NCBI RefSeq assembly: GCF_009765375.1
Contig: NZ_VTOK01000018.1
Coordinates: forward strand, 1 to 54,459
Direction: 5' to 3'
Source: Alteribacillus sp. YIM 98480
GTDB lineage: Bacteria; Bacillota; Bacilli; Bacillales; Marinococcaceae
DNA length: 54,459 nucleotides
A program made the position numbers and the translations under genes. Shown here in pieces: positions 28,341-36,153 of the stretch (position 1 is its first letter; every line of letters begins with the position of its first letter). The notes beneath the pieces are model-generated. The model did no database searches. It saw only the letters and a list, made by a program, of their open reading frames with translations, and was not told the origin of the DNA.

Positions 28341-28364
28341 CAAAAGGCAGAAAATGGTGACACA

Positions 28365-28400
28365 AGCCGCTTGAGTACATACTTTTGCGGCTCTTTTTTT
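28365..28400 (+). terminator. moaB terminator
   Basis: AGCCGC / GCGGCT stem with an inner AGT/ACT pairing, followed by seven T. The next dispersed element begins right after the T run. Confidence 0.75.
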
Positions 28401-28562
28401 GATAGGTAAGAAATTATAAATGTTTGGCGTTTTACATGTCTAGCGCAAGCGCCTACTCGCTCGAGATTCCTTCGGTTCGTCAATGGAAAGCAAAGATCAG
28501 CTTTCCATATGCCTACCCTCCAGAACTTGTCGCTCGTGAGCAAGACGATTGTGCTTTTCTTA
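28401..28562 (+). repeat. short dispersed element, copy S2
   Basis: About 160 bp. It has TAGCGCAAGCGCCTACTCG at the left, the GGAAAGC / GCTTTCC inner hairpin, and a slightly decayed right end (GACGATTGTGCTTTTCTTA). It is fused head-to-tail with the long element that follows. Confidence 0.85.
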
Positions 28563-29024
28563 TAAGATAATAAATTATAAATATTTGGCGTTTTTGATGT
28601 CTAGCTTCAGCGCCCAGCCGCTCAGGCGCACACGATAAAGAGGAACTTTTGCTAAAACCGCGACGTCCTGTCGCAACGCAAAAGTCAACACCTCCTGTGC
28701 AAGCCAGTTCAGCGTTGTCCCAGGACGTCCTTCCACACGATGTGGTGACTTCTACGTTGCACACTCGTCGCCAAAAACGCCACGTCCTGTGGCATTGGCG
28801 ACATTAGCACATCCTATGCGTCGACGTGTTCGATCTTAGTAGAAGTTCATTAAAATGAGCTGAACGTCGTATGTCTTCCCTTTCGACTCCGGGCCGCAGG
28901 CGACCCTGCGCGAAAGCACCAGAACCTGTCGCGGGCTCCCAGGATGGGAGTCAGTTCGGCGTTGTCACAGGACGTGACGCTCGTAGCCGAACTTCCTTCT
29001 TTTAAGGCGCTTGCGCTTTTCTTA
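28563..29024 (+). repeat. long dispersed element, copy L2 (extended form)
   Basis: About 462 bp, nearly identical to the copy at 25852. The nested stem GTCGCCAA / TTGGCGAC with GCCAC / GTGGC inside is perfect. The tail is GGCGCTTGCGCTTTTCTTA. It directly follows S2, sharing the junction sequence CTTATAAGATAATAAATT. Confidence 0.9.
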
Positions 29025-29149
29025 TCCTTTAGTAAAGTTTCCTTTTGTTAAAGGGTCTCAGCGGCAAATTGAGCTTTTCTAAGCAGCAGGAAGAAAGTGA
29101 TGATTGAAATGTAAGCGAGAACCCTTCATAATAGAAAATTGGGTTTTTT

Positions 29150-29252
29150 AACTTTTTTATACTGTTAGGAAAGCAAAAATTTTTATTGGTAAACAGTATA
29201 AGTGAAACTTCGGCTTTGGCCATAAGGACTCGTTGATAAGCCGAGTTTTTCT
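29150..29252 (+). repeat. GTATAAGT hairpin repeat, best-preserved copy
   Basis: CAGTATAAGTG, then AAACTTCGGCTT with its complement AAGCCGAGTTT 33 bases later, followed by TTTCT. The strong stem and T run look terminator-like. It is joined directly to the short element S3. The interval 29025-29149 holds nothing else I can support. Confidence 0.65.
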
Positions 29253-29414
29253 AAAAAGGTAAGAAATTATAAATATTTGGCGTTTTACATGTCTAGCTCC
29301 AGCGCCTACTCGTTCGAGATTCCTTCGGTTCATCAATGGAAAGCAAAGATCAGCTTTCCATATGTCGACCCTCCAGGACTTGTCGCTCGTGAGCAAGGCG
29401 CTTGCGCTTTTCTA
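29253..29414 (+). repeat. short dispersed element, copy S3
   Basis: Head AGAAATTATAAATATTTGGC, inner hairpin ATGGAAAGC / GCTTTCCAT, and tail AAGGCGCTTGCGCTTTTCTA. It ends 33 bp before the nhaC start, so it lies in the 5' region of that gene. Confidence 0.87.
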
Positions 29415-29447
29415 ATGCAAAATTGATTGGAAATGAAGGTGAAACAT

Positions 29448-30905
29448 ATGGCGGACAATTCAGAAATTGGGAATAAAATTACCTCATTGCATTTCCGGTT
29501 CGGACCATTCGGAGCGGCTTTACCACTTGTCTTTTTTGTGGCCTGGGCTGTGACGATCAGTGTATTACAGATATCTTCTGAAATCGGTTTAGTAATGGGA
29601 GCGATGATTGGATTAACTATCGGCTTGCTTCTTTGTAAAAGCCGATGGGAACATTATGCACAAGGACTATTTGAAGGTTTGTCGCAACCTGTAGGGGTTG
29701 TAGCTATTATAGCCTGGTTTTATGCAGGTATGTTTTCTCAAGTTCTCCAGCTGGGCGGATTAGTAGAAGGTCTTGTTTGGATAGGTATAGCAACAGGCGT
29801 TACCGGAGGCCTATTTGTTGCGCTTACATTTATTCTAGCTGCTGTATTTTCTACTGCCGTTGGAACAGGATACGGTACTACGGTTGCTTTTTGTACGTTA
29901 ATGTTTCCGGCAGGAGTAGCAACAGGAGCTGATCCTGTAATGCTTTTTGGAGCGATTTTAGCAGGAGCAGTGTTTGGTGATAATTTAGCTCCTGTCTCGG
30001 ATACGACCATTGTTTCAGCTACCACACAAAATGCAGATGTGCCAGGAGTTGTACGGAGCCGTTTTAAGTATTCGATTGCAGCAGCTGTTCCTTCTGTTCT
30101 GTTATTTGCTGTTTTTGGAGGAAGTTCAGCTCCGCTTGGAGAACAAGGATCCCTTTCTACTATTATGAATTCAACCGATCCAATCGGTTTAATTATGCTG
30201 CTGCCTTTTGTTTTAGTCCTTATTTTAGCGTTAAGTGGTCATCATCTATTAACTTCTTTAACCTGGGGAATTATTTCTTCGATTCCGTTAATTCTGTTAT
30301 TAAACTTAGGAACATTAAGCGATATTATTCATTTTGATGCTTCATCCGATGATATTATACAAGGCGCGCTTATGGAAGGGATTAAAGGATATGTGAATAT
30401 GGCTGTGTTAATATTATTAATTGTAGCAGCTGCTCATCTTATGCATTTAGGAGGAACCATGCAGGCGATCACAAATGCCGTTATTAAATGGGTTCGTTCC
30501 TCGATGCGGCGGGCAGAATCAGCGATGTGGGGAATTGTGGCGCTTTTAAATAGTGCCATTACGATTAATACGGCAGCCGAAATTGCTGCTGCCCCGTTTG
30601 TCAGAGCCATAGGAGAAAAATATCGTATTCACAGATATAGAAGAGCGAATATGCTCGACGCTGTCACTTCTGCTTTAGGTTATATCTTCCCATGGGGAGC
30701 ACCTGTTTTACTAGGCTGGTCCACCATTCGGAGCATGCAAGAGACGTATAACTGGCTTCCGATTGTGCAGCCAAGCGAAGTATTCCCATTTGTCTTTCAC
30801 GGCTGGTTTTTAGCTCTCATTATGCTTATTGCTGCATTGACCAGCTGGGGATTACGATATGAAGGCAAAAAAGGAGAAGCTTTGAAGGAAAGACCTAAAG
30901 AATAA
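29448..30905 (+). CDS. nhaC: NhaC-family Na+/H+ antiporter
   Basis: A 485-residue carrier with about 11-12 TM helices. The NhaC signature is clear in AGAVFGDNLAPVSDTTIVSA, and FSTAVGTGYGTTVAFC, NSAITINTAAEIAAAPFVRA and IFPWGAPVLLGWS support it. It exchanges Na+ for H+ at the membrane for pH and salt tolerance. I start at ATG 29448 (MADNSEIGN), 6 bases after AAGGTG; an in-frame TTG at 29427 lacks an RBS. Its upstream region is made entirely of dispersed repeats. Confidence 0.9.
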   Translation: MADNSEIGNKITSLHFRFGPFGAALPLVFFVAWAVTISVLQISSEIGLVMGAMIGLTIGLLLCKSRWEHYAQGLFEGLSQPVGVVAIIAWFYAGMFSQVLQLGGLVEGLVWIGIATGVTGGLFVALTFILAAVFSTAVGTGYGTTVAFCTLMFPAGVATGADPVMLFGAILAGAVFGDNLAPVSDTTIVSATTQNADVPGVVRSRFKYSIAAAVPSVLLFAVFGGSSAPLGEQGSLSTIMNSTDPIGLIMLLPFVLVLILALSGHHLLTSLTWGIISSIPLILLLNLGTLSDIIHFDASSDDIIQGALMEGIKGYVNMAVLILLIVAAAHLMHLGGTMQAITNAVIKWVRSSMRRAESAMWGIVALLNSAITINTAAEIAAAPFVRAIGEKYRIHRYRRANMLDAVTSALGYIFPWGAPVLLGWSTIRSMQETYNWLPIVQPSEVFPFVFHGWFLALIMLIAALTSWGLRYEGKKGEALKERPKE

Positions 30906-30923
30906 AAATTTAGTAGTTACTAG

Positions 30924-30953
30924 AGCCGTCCTCATTGTCAGGGCGGTTTTTTT
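30924..30953 (+). terminator. nhaC terminator
   Basis: CCGTCCT / AGGGCGG stem (one G-U) followed by seven T, about 20 bp after the stop codon. Confidence 0.83.
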
Positions 30954-30989
30954 CTGTCTATAAAATGGCAGATAACTGTTCTATATTAT

Positions 30990-31150
30990 TTGGTGTATGT
31001 CTAGCTTCAGTATCCAGCCGTGCGAGCAGACACGATAAAAAGGAGCTTTTGCTAAGACGCGTACTTCCTGTTGTAGCTCCCTGTACATCTATGATTGCGT
31101 TTTTAGTAGTAGCAGTTCTTTTATATCTTAGCTGAACTTCCTCTTTCAGG
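30990..31150 (+). repeat. decayed long dispersed element, copy L5
   Basis: The start (GTATGTCTAGCTTCAGTATC then CAGCCG..GACACGATAAAAAGGAGCTTTTGCTAA) matches the long elements, and TTAGCTGAACTTCCTCTTTC near the end recalls their right part. Most of the middle has diverged. Confidence 0.6.
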
Positions 31151-31191
31151 AGCTTTCACTTTTGTTCCACTGAAAGGACGTCGTTAAAATG

Positions 31192-31262
31192 TTGAGGAAA
31201 TCAGTATAAGTGCAACTAGGCAATCTCCTGCACCTAAAGGCTTGGCGCTAGCCAGTTTTCTT
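31192..31262 (+). repeat. GTATAAGT hairpin repeat copy
   Basis: TTGAGGAAATCAGTATAAGT then GCAACTAGGC..GCTAGCCAGTTTTCT. The first 32 bases are almost identical to 394-425, about 31 kb away. It lies 90 bp before mgtE. No M-box-like aptamer is visible between it and mgtE. Confidence 0.65.
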
Positions 31263-31349
31263 TCGTACAAAGGGGTTTGTATCATAGAGCATTGAGGAAT
31301 AATAAAGATATTCGAGAATGAACGGTGTGAAAGGAGGTCACATGATAAA

Positions 31350-32705
31350 ATGATGCAACATTCGATAGTTCAAATGAAAAAGCAAGTAAGGAATTGGTTA
31401 AAGGAGCATGATGATCGTGCTTTTCGAGAAACGTTTTTAGATTGGCACGCAAATGATCAGATGCAAGTTATCCGTGAACTAGAAAAACAAGAACGCCGCC
31501 TTCTTTATGAGTGGCTGACACCAGCGGAGTTTTCCGATATATTTCAAGAAATGGATTATGAAGACCAATTTTTCACAGTAAAAGAAATAAGTGAAAATGA
31601 TGCAGCTGAAATGTTAAATGAAGTAAGTGCAGACGACGCAGCTGCATTTTTTGATAAAATTCCAATAGAAGAACGAAAAGAGTCCCTGCTTAAAATGATG
31701 GACCCGACCGAAGCAGCAAAGGTACGAGAAATTTTGTCCTATCCCCGCGAAACAGCAGGGGCCATCATGACGAAGGAGTATTTAGAAATTTTTGCCGACC
31801 AAACTGTTGGGAATGTCATGACATTTCTTAGAAAAACGGGTCAGGAAGTAGAAACGATTTATTATTTGTATGTAGTAAATGAAGAAGGGAGTCTTGTTGG
31901 AGTAGTATCGCTTCGTGATGTGATAGTAAATAACGAAAATACCAATATACGAGATATTATGAGCACACGAGTAGTTTCTGTAGAGGATGACCTTGACCAG
32001 GAAGAAGTTGCTAGAATGATAAAAACATACGATCTTCTAGCAGTACCGGTTGTTAACAAGCAAAAAGATCTAGTGGGTATTGTGACAGTAGATGACGTAA
32101 TGGATGTACTAGAAGACGAAATGACAGAAGATATTGGTGAGATTTCAGCTTCAAAAGGGTCAACGGATACGAATTTGACTGCTTTTCAAGCGGCGAAAAA
32201 AAGAGCTCCCTGGATTGTGCTTCTCATGTTTCTTGGTCTGATAACCGCAAATGTCATAGGGCAATATGAAGAAACCTTAGAGGCGGTTGTCTTGTTATCT
32301 GTGTTTATTCCATTAATTATGGATTCGGCTGGTAATACAGGAACGCAGTCATTGGCTGTCGTTGTACGCAGCTTAGCAACAGGTTCATTTGAAAGAAAAG
32401 GAATTTCGCAAATGTTAAAGCGTGAACTTGGCACAGGTGTGCTGATGGGACTAACATGTGCACTGGTACTTATTATAACGGTTAGCATTATATATGACAG
32501 TCCCATGCTTGCAGGTATTGTTGCTGTTTCTATCTTCCTCACTTTAAGTGTTGCTGCCTTCATTGGAGCGGTACTTCCGCTTATTATTAATAAACTTCAT
32601 ATTGACCCAGCTGTAGCATCCGGACCGTTTATTACTACGCTCAATGACATTATTGGACTATTCATTTACTTCACCATTGCTACCTCATTCATTCAGTATC
32701 TTTAA
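31350..32705 (+). CDS. mgtE: magnesium transporter MgtE
   Basis: A 451-residue Mg2+ channel/transporter. It has an N-terminal MgtE helical domain (about 20-125, with SADDAAAFFDKIPIEER), two CBS domains (about 135-255, MTKEYLEIFADQTVGNVM and IMSTRVVSVEDDL) that sense Mg2+, and five C-terminal TM helices. The pore signatures IPLIMDSAGNTGTQSLAVVV and GPFITTLNDIIGLFIYF are intact. The RBS AAAGGAGGT is 11 bases from the ATG. A minimal three-codon frame (ATG ATA AAA TGA) lies between the RBS and the start and overlaps it. Confidence 0.95.
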   Translation: MMQHSIVQMKKQVRNWLKEHDDRAFRETFLDWHANDQMQVIRELEKQERRLLYEWLTPAEFSDIFQEMDYEDQFFTVKEISENDAAEMLNEVSADDAAAFFDKIPIEERKESLLKMMDPTEAAKVREILSYPRETAGAIMTKEYLEIFADQTVGNVMTFLRKTGQEVETIYYLYVVNEEGSLVGVVSLRDVIVNNENTNIRDIMSTRVVSVEDDLDQEEVARMIKTYDLLAVPVVNKQKDLVGIVTVDDVMDVLEDEMTEDIGEISASKGSTDTNLTAFQAAKKRAPWIVLLMFLGLITANVIGQYEETLEAVVLLSVFIPLIMDSAGNTGTQSLAVVVRSLATGSFERKGISQMLKRELGTGVLMGLTCALVLIITVSIIYDSPMLAGIVAVSIFLTLSVAAFIGAVLPLIINKLHIDPAVASGPFITTLNDIIGLFIYFTIATSFIQYL

Positions 32706-32706
32706 A

Positions 32707-32745
32707 AAGAACAGCTGCTAAAAAGATAGCAGGCTGTTCTTCATC
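32707..32745 (+). terminator. mgtE terminator
   Basis: AAGAACAGC / GCTGTTCTT outer stem with an inner TGCTA / TAGCA, right after the stop codon. The T tract is short. Confidence 0.8.
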
Positions 32746-32879
32746 ATTTCTAATAGTCATGCGAAATGACAATTATTCTTGAAATTATCTAGTTTTTCTA
32801 AGTAGTGATACGCTAAACTTTATTGTTCAAACGGAAACAGTATCAACTGTATGGCTATATAATACTTCTCCATCATCAA

Positions 32880-33683
32880 CTATCTTCTGTCCCCGCCAAA
32901 AATATTATTAAACAAACTACCGGCAAGACTGCCCTCTCCTTTAGATCCTCCTTCTTGCGGCATAGCAGCAAACACACGGCTTGCCAGACGGCTGAATGGA
33001 AGGGTTTGAATCCAAACAGTTCCTGGTCCGCGCAAGGTAACGAAAAAGACTCCTTCTCCGCCAAATAGTGCGGTTTTCACACCGCCAACAAACTCTACAT
33101 CGTAATCCACCTCTCCTGTCATTGCAGCGAGACAACCTGTGTCAACACGCAATGTTTCACCAGGTTCCAGTTCCTTTTTATGAATGGTGCCGCCAGCGTG
33201 GATAAATGCCATTCCGTCCCCTTCGAGCTTTTGCATAATAAAGCCTTCCCCGCCGAAAAAACCAGTACCCATTTTCCGCTGAAATTCAACTCCAATAGAA
33301 ACACCTTTTGCGGCTGCAAGGAACGCGTCTTTCTGACATATTAATTTCCCATTTATTTCACTTAAATCCATAGGAATAATTTTTCCAGGATAAGGGGAAG
33401 CAAAGGAGACGCGTTTTTTACCGCTCCCTTCGTTTGTGAAAGTGGTCATGAAGAGGCTTTCTCCTGTAACGACTCGTTTTCCAGCACCAATTAGTTTTCC
33501 GACGATGCCTCCATCACTAGATGAACTAGAGCCATCTCCAAAGATTGTTTCCATTTTAATATTATCTTCCATCATCATCAAACCGCCTGCTTCTGCAATA
33601 CAGGTTTCATCGGGATCCAATTCCACTTCTACAAACTGCATGTCATCTCCGTATAACGTATAATCGATTTCGTGATTATTCAT
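32880..33683 (-). CDS. AIM24 / TIGR00266-family protein
   Basis: A 267-residue beta-rich protein of the AIM24 (TIGR00266) family. The core is recognisable in FVEVELDPDETCIAEAGGLMMM, GESLFMTTFTNEGSGKKRV, GGEGFIMQKLEGDGMAFIHA and GGVKTALFGGEGVFF followed by VTLRGPGTVWIQTLP. Glycine-rich tails are typical of the group (GGSKGEGSLAGSLFNNIFGG). I start at MNNHEIDY (33683), preceded by AAGGATGATT; the frame is open further upstream without an RBS. Its molecular role in bacteria is not established. Confidence 0.85.
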   Translation of the reverse strand: MNNHEIDYTLYGDDMQFVEVELDPDETCIAEAGGLMMMEDNIKMETIFGDGSSSSSDGGIVGKLIGAGKRVVTGESLFMTTFTNEGSGKKRVSFASPYPGKIIPMDLSEINGKLICQKDAFLAAAKGVSIGVEFQRKMGTGFFGGEGFIMQKLEGDGMAFIHAGGTIHKKELEPGETLRVDTGCLAAMTGEVDYDVEFVGGVKTALFGGEGVFFVTLRGPGTVWIQTLPFSRLASRVFAAMPQEGGSKGEGSLAGSLFNNIFGGDRR

Positions 33684-33874
33684 AATTAAATCATCCTTTT
33701 GTAGTGAAATAATAATTAACGGGTTTTTCATGTTGTATAGTAAAAATATACCATACATGAATAGTTATAAACGGAATTTTTTGAAAAAACATGCTGGGTT
33801 TAGATGGATTAGTATGTTTGTCCACACATCAAACCATTTGGTCCATATGATAAATGAGGAAGGGAGGGTTTATG

Positions 33875-35227
33875 ATGAAGCTGTATTTAGACCCGGGACA
33901 TGGAGGAAGCGACACAGGAGCTAGTGGGAATGGATTACTAGAAAAAGCTGTAAATTTGGATATTGCATTAAGAATAAGAAATATTTTGTTAAACGAATAC
34001 CAAAATGTTGAAGTAAGAATGAGTAGAAGAACGGATACAACCGTAAGTTTAACCCAGCGAACCAATGATGCTAATCAATGGAATGCTGATTATTTTTTAT
34101 CTATTCATTGTAATGCATATAATGGTCAGGCAAGAGGCTATGAAGATTATATCCACAATAGTTTATCTGATTCTTCTCAAACGGCTCGATTAAGAGAAAT
34201 TATGCATAAGCATATTACCTCTGTTAATCGTTTATCAACCCGGGGTAAGAAAAAAGCTAATTTTCATGTCCTAAGAGAAACAAGAATGCCGGCATTACTA
34301 ACAGAAAATGGATTTATTGATAACAGCAGCGATGCGGCAATCATGAGAGAATCATCATGGCGGCAGGCGGTTGCACGCGGACATGTTAATGGATTAGAAG
34401 AGGCCTTTAATCTTCAGCAAAAACAAGATTATGGAACATTATATAAAGTAATAGCGGGATCTTTTGAAAATAGAGAACATGCTGATAATCGTGCGGCATT
34501 ATTAAATGATAATGGAATAGAAGCATTTGTTGTATTAACGACAATTTCCGATAAAATATGGTACCGGGTTCAAGCTGGATCGTTTAAATATAGAGATAAT
34601 GCAGAAACACGTGTAGAACGGATAAGGCAGCTGGGGATTGAGGACGCTTTTATTACTATCGATCAAGATCAAACAAATGAAGACAATCAAGACGTGGATG
34701 AAGAAAATTATTCTATTTTAGGTGATACGATTCTTTCCCCACAACTTTTAAATCAATTTGCAAAATCTATTCATTCAGGTGCACCTGAATTGGGATACTA
34801 CTATTTGAAATATGGAGAATATTACGGCATAAGAGGAGACGTTGCTTTCGCTCAAGCATTACATGAAACCGATTTTTTCCGTTTTACTGGGGTTGTAAAG
34901 CCTGAACAAAATAATTTTTGCGGATTAGGAGCTACGGATCGCGATAATCCCGGAGCAAGTTTTGATACTCCAGAGGAAGGGGTGCTTGCTCATATCCAAC
35001 ACTTGTATGCGTATAGTTCCTCATCTGCTCTGCCAGATAAATATCCCTTAGTAGATCCGAGATTTCAACTAGTAGAAAGAGGTTCAGCCACGACCTGGGT
35101 TGGATTAAATGGAAAGTGGGCAGTTCCTGGAGACAGGTACGGCCAAATGATCTTAAACTTATATGAAAGAAATGTAAAAGCCAGCCAGAAAACATTAGAA
35201 GATTTACTTGAAGAAATTAAAGCATAA
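33875..35227 (+). CDS. amidase-SPOR-glucosaminidase cell-wall hydrolase
   Basis: A 450-residue peptidoglycan hydrolase with two catalytic domains. The first (about 1-178) is an N-acetylmuramoyl-L-alanine amidase of the Amidase_3 type: YLDPGHGGSDTGA, FLSIHCNAY and LLTENGFIDN give the zinc ligands and catalytic Glu. Two SPOR-like repeats follow (about 190-265, VIAGSFENREHAD and VQAGSFKYRDNAE). The third part (about 300-440) is glucosaminidase-like, with AFAQALHETDFFRFTG and NNFCGLGAT. There is no signal peptide, as in CwlC-type enzymes that lyse the mother cell. The start is at the second ATG (33875), 6 bases after GGAGGG. Confidence 0.88.
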   Translation: MKLYLDPGHGGSDTGASGNGLLEKAVNLDIALRIRNILLNEYQNVEVRMSRRTDTTVSLTQRTNDANQWNADYFLSIHCNAYNGQARGYEDYIHNSLSDSSQTARLREIMHKHITSVNRLSTRGKKKANFHVLRETRMPALLTENGFIDNSSDAAIMRESSWRQAVARGHVNGLEEAFNLQQKQDYGTLYKVIAGSFENREHADNRAALLNDNGIEAFVVLTTISDKIWYRVQAGSFKYRDNAETRVERIRQLGIEDAFITIDQDQTNEDNQDVDEENYSILGDTILSPQLLNQFAKSIHSGAPELGYYYLKYGEYYGIRGDVAFAQALHETDFFRFTGVVKPEQNNFCGLGATDRDNPGASFDTPEEGVLAHIQHLYAYSSSSALPDKYPLVDPRFQLVERGSATTWVGLNGKWAVPGDRYGQMILNLYERNVKASQKTLEDLLEEIKA

Positions 35228-35238
35228 TGGGTTAAACG

Positions 35239-35271
35239 GAGCTGTTCATTCAGAGGACGGCTCTTTTTTTA
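35239..35271 (+). terminator. amidase gene terminator
   Basis: GAGCTGTTC / GGACGGCTC stem (with G-U pairs) followed by seven T. Confidence 0.8.
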
Positions 35272-35431
35272 ACGGTAAGAAATTATAAATAGTTGGCGTT
35301 TTACCTGTCTAGCGCAAGCGCCTACTCGCTCGAGATTCCTTCGGTTCGTCAATGGAAAGCAAAGATCAGCTTTCCATATGCCGCCCCTCCAGGACTTGTC
35401 GCTCGTGAGCAAGGCGCTTGCGCTTTTCTTA
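35271..35431 (+). repeat. short dispersed element, copy S4 (best TIRs)
   Basis: Perfect 13-bp inverted ends AGCGCAAGCGCCT and AGGCGCTTGCGCT. Inside are ATGGAAAGC / GCTTTCCAT and the short palindromes CTCGCTCGAG and GCTCGTGAGC. Outside the inverted ends lie the shared head (GTAAGAAATTATAAATAGTT) and TTTTCTTA. The 260 bp from here to the TOMM precursor hold no other feature I can support. Confidence 0.9.
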
Positions 35432-35693
35432 TTGTCTAGGACAATCCTTTTCATTCTTTTGCTAATGAGCGGTTTCAACTTTATCCGTTTTTGTCCAGTT
35501 TTCTATCTGCATTCCTTAAATAATTTTCAACGTAAATAAGCACTTATTTTAAATGGTCTATTTGAATCAGTAACAATACCCAATTATCCTTCATACTTTG
35601 TTGAAGGAGAGGAAACGAAAGAAGGGTATTTGTTTAGCTCCTCTTTCATATTGCAAGCACACATTTTTTATTACATTTATGGAGGTTATGAAA

Positions 35694-35948
35694 ATGGATG
35701 AATTTCAAAACGAACTGCAAAATTTGAATGTAGGTGATTTCCAGGCGAATGAAGCAGTTCCTTGGGATCAAAATCAGCACTATATTGATCAGGCTCGGCA
35801 ATGCGGTGGTTTTAGCTGCTTTTTTTGCTTCTTTTGCTTTAACTGTTTTCGGTGCGCTAACTGCTTTAGATGCTCGAATTGTTTTAGATGCGGAGGACGT
35901 TGCGGAGGAAGATGCGGCGGTCGCTGTGGAGGACGCTGCAGCGGTTAA
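35694..35948 (+). CDS. TOMM precursor peptide, heterocycloanthracin/sonorensin-like
   Basis: An 84-residue precursor. The leader (1-39) is acidic and free of Cys until residue 37 (MDEFQNELQNLNVGDFQANE, then AVPWDQNQHY). It resembles heterocycloanthracin leaders. The core has Cys at 42, 45, 48, 51, 54, 57, 60, 63 and 66 (every third residue, in SCFFCFFCFNCFRC and CxxC steps), then at 70, 74, 78 and 82 (CGGR four times), ending CSG. The 14 Cys are candidates for conversion to thiazoles by the YcaO enzyme encoded downstream. GGAGG lies 8 bases before ATG 35694; the longer open frame upstream has no RBS. A hairpin separates it from the maturation genes. Confidence 0.9.
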   Translation: MDEFQNELQNLNVGDFQANEAVPWDQNQHYIDQARQCGGFSCFFCFFCFNCFRCANCFRCSNCFRCGGRCGGRCGGRCGGRCSG

Positions 35949-35977
35949 CTATTCACGAAGATCGTGCGAAAAAGATA

Positions 35978-36003
35978 GGAGTTGTCCATCACCGGGCAGC
36001 TCC
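35978..36003 (+). terminator. hairpin between precursor and maturation genes
   Basis: GGAGTTGTCC / GGGCAGCTCC (with G-U pairs) and a 6-base loop, without a good T run. It may be a leaky terminator or an mRNA-protecting stem that lets the precursor be made in excess over the enzymes. Confidence 0.55.
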
Positions 36004-36153
36004 ATCTTTAGGTGGTATAAAATAACAAGCTGAAAGAGACCGATCGATTTCTCATTAAGATAACGACATATAAGACAAATCTCGATACATAAGATGATAA
36101 GAGAGCAATATCAGTCAGAGTGGTAACCAGCCTTACGGGTAAGGAGGAGCGAC

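Noticed and set aside
31150-31349. M-box magnesium riboswitch before mgtE
   Set aside because: The space is mostly a GTATAAGT repeat, and I could not find the conserved M-box blocks.
35694-35948. Reading the Cys-rich peptide as a metallothionein or spore coat protein
   Set aside because: The leader/core layout and the YcaO, ThiF-like and SagB-type genes directly downstream fit a TOMM precursor far better.
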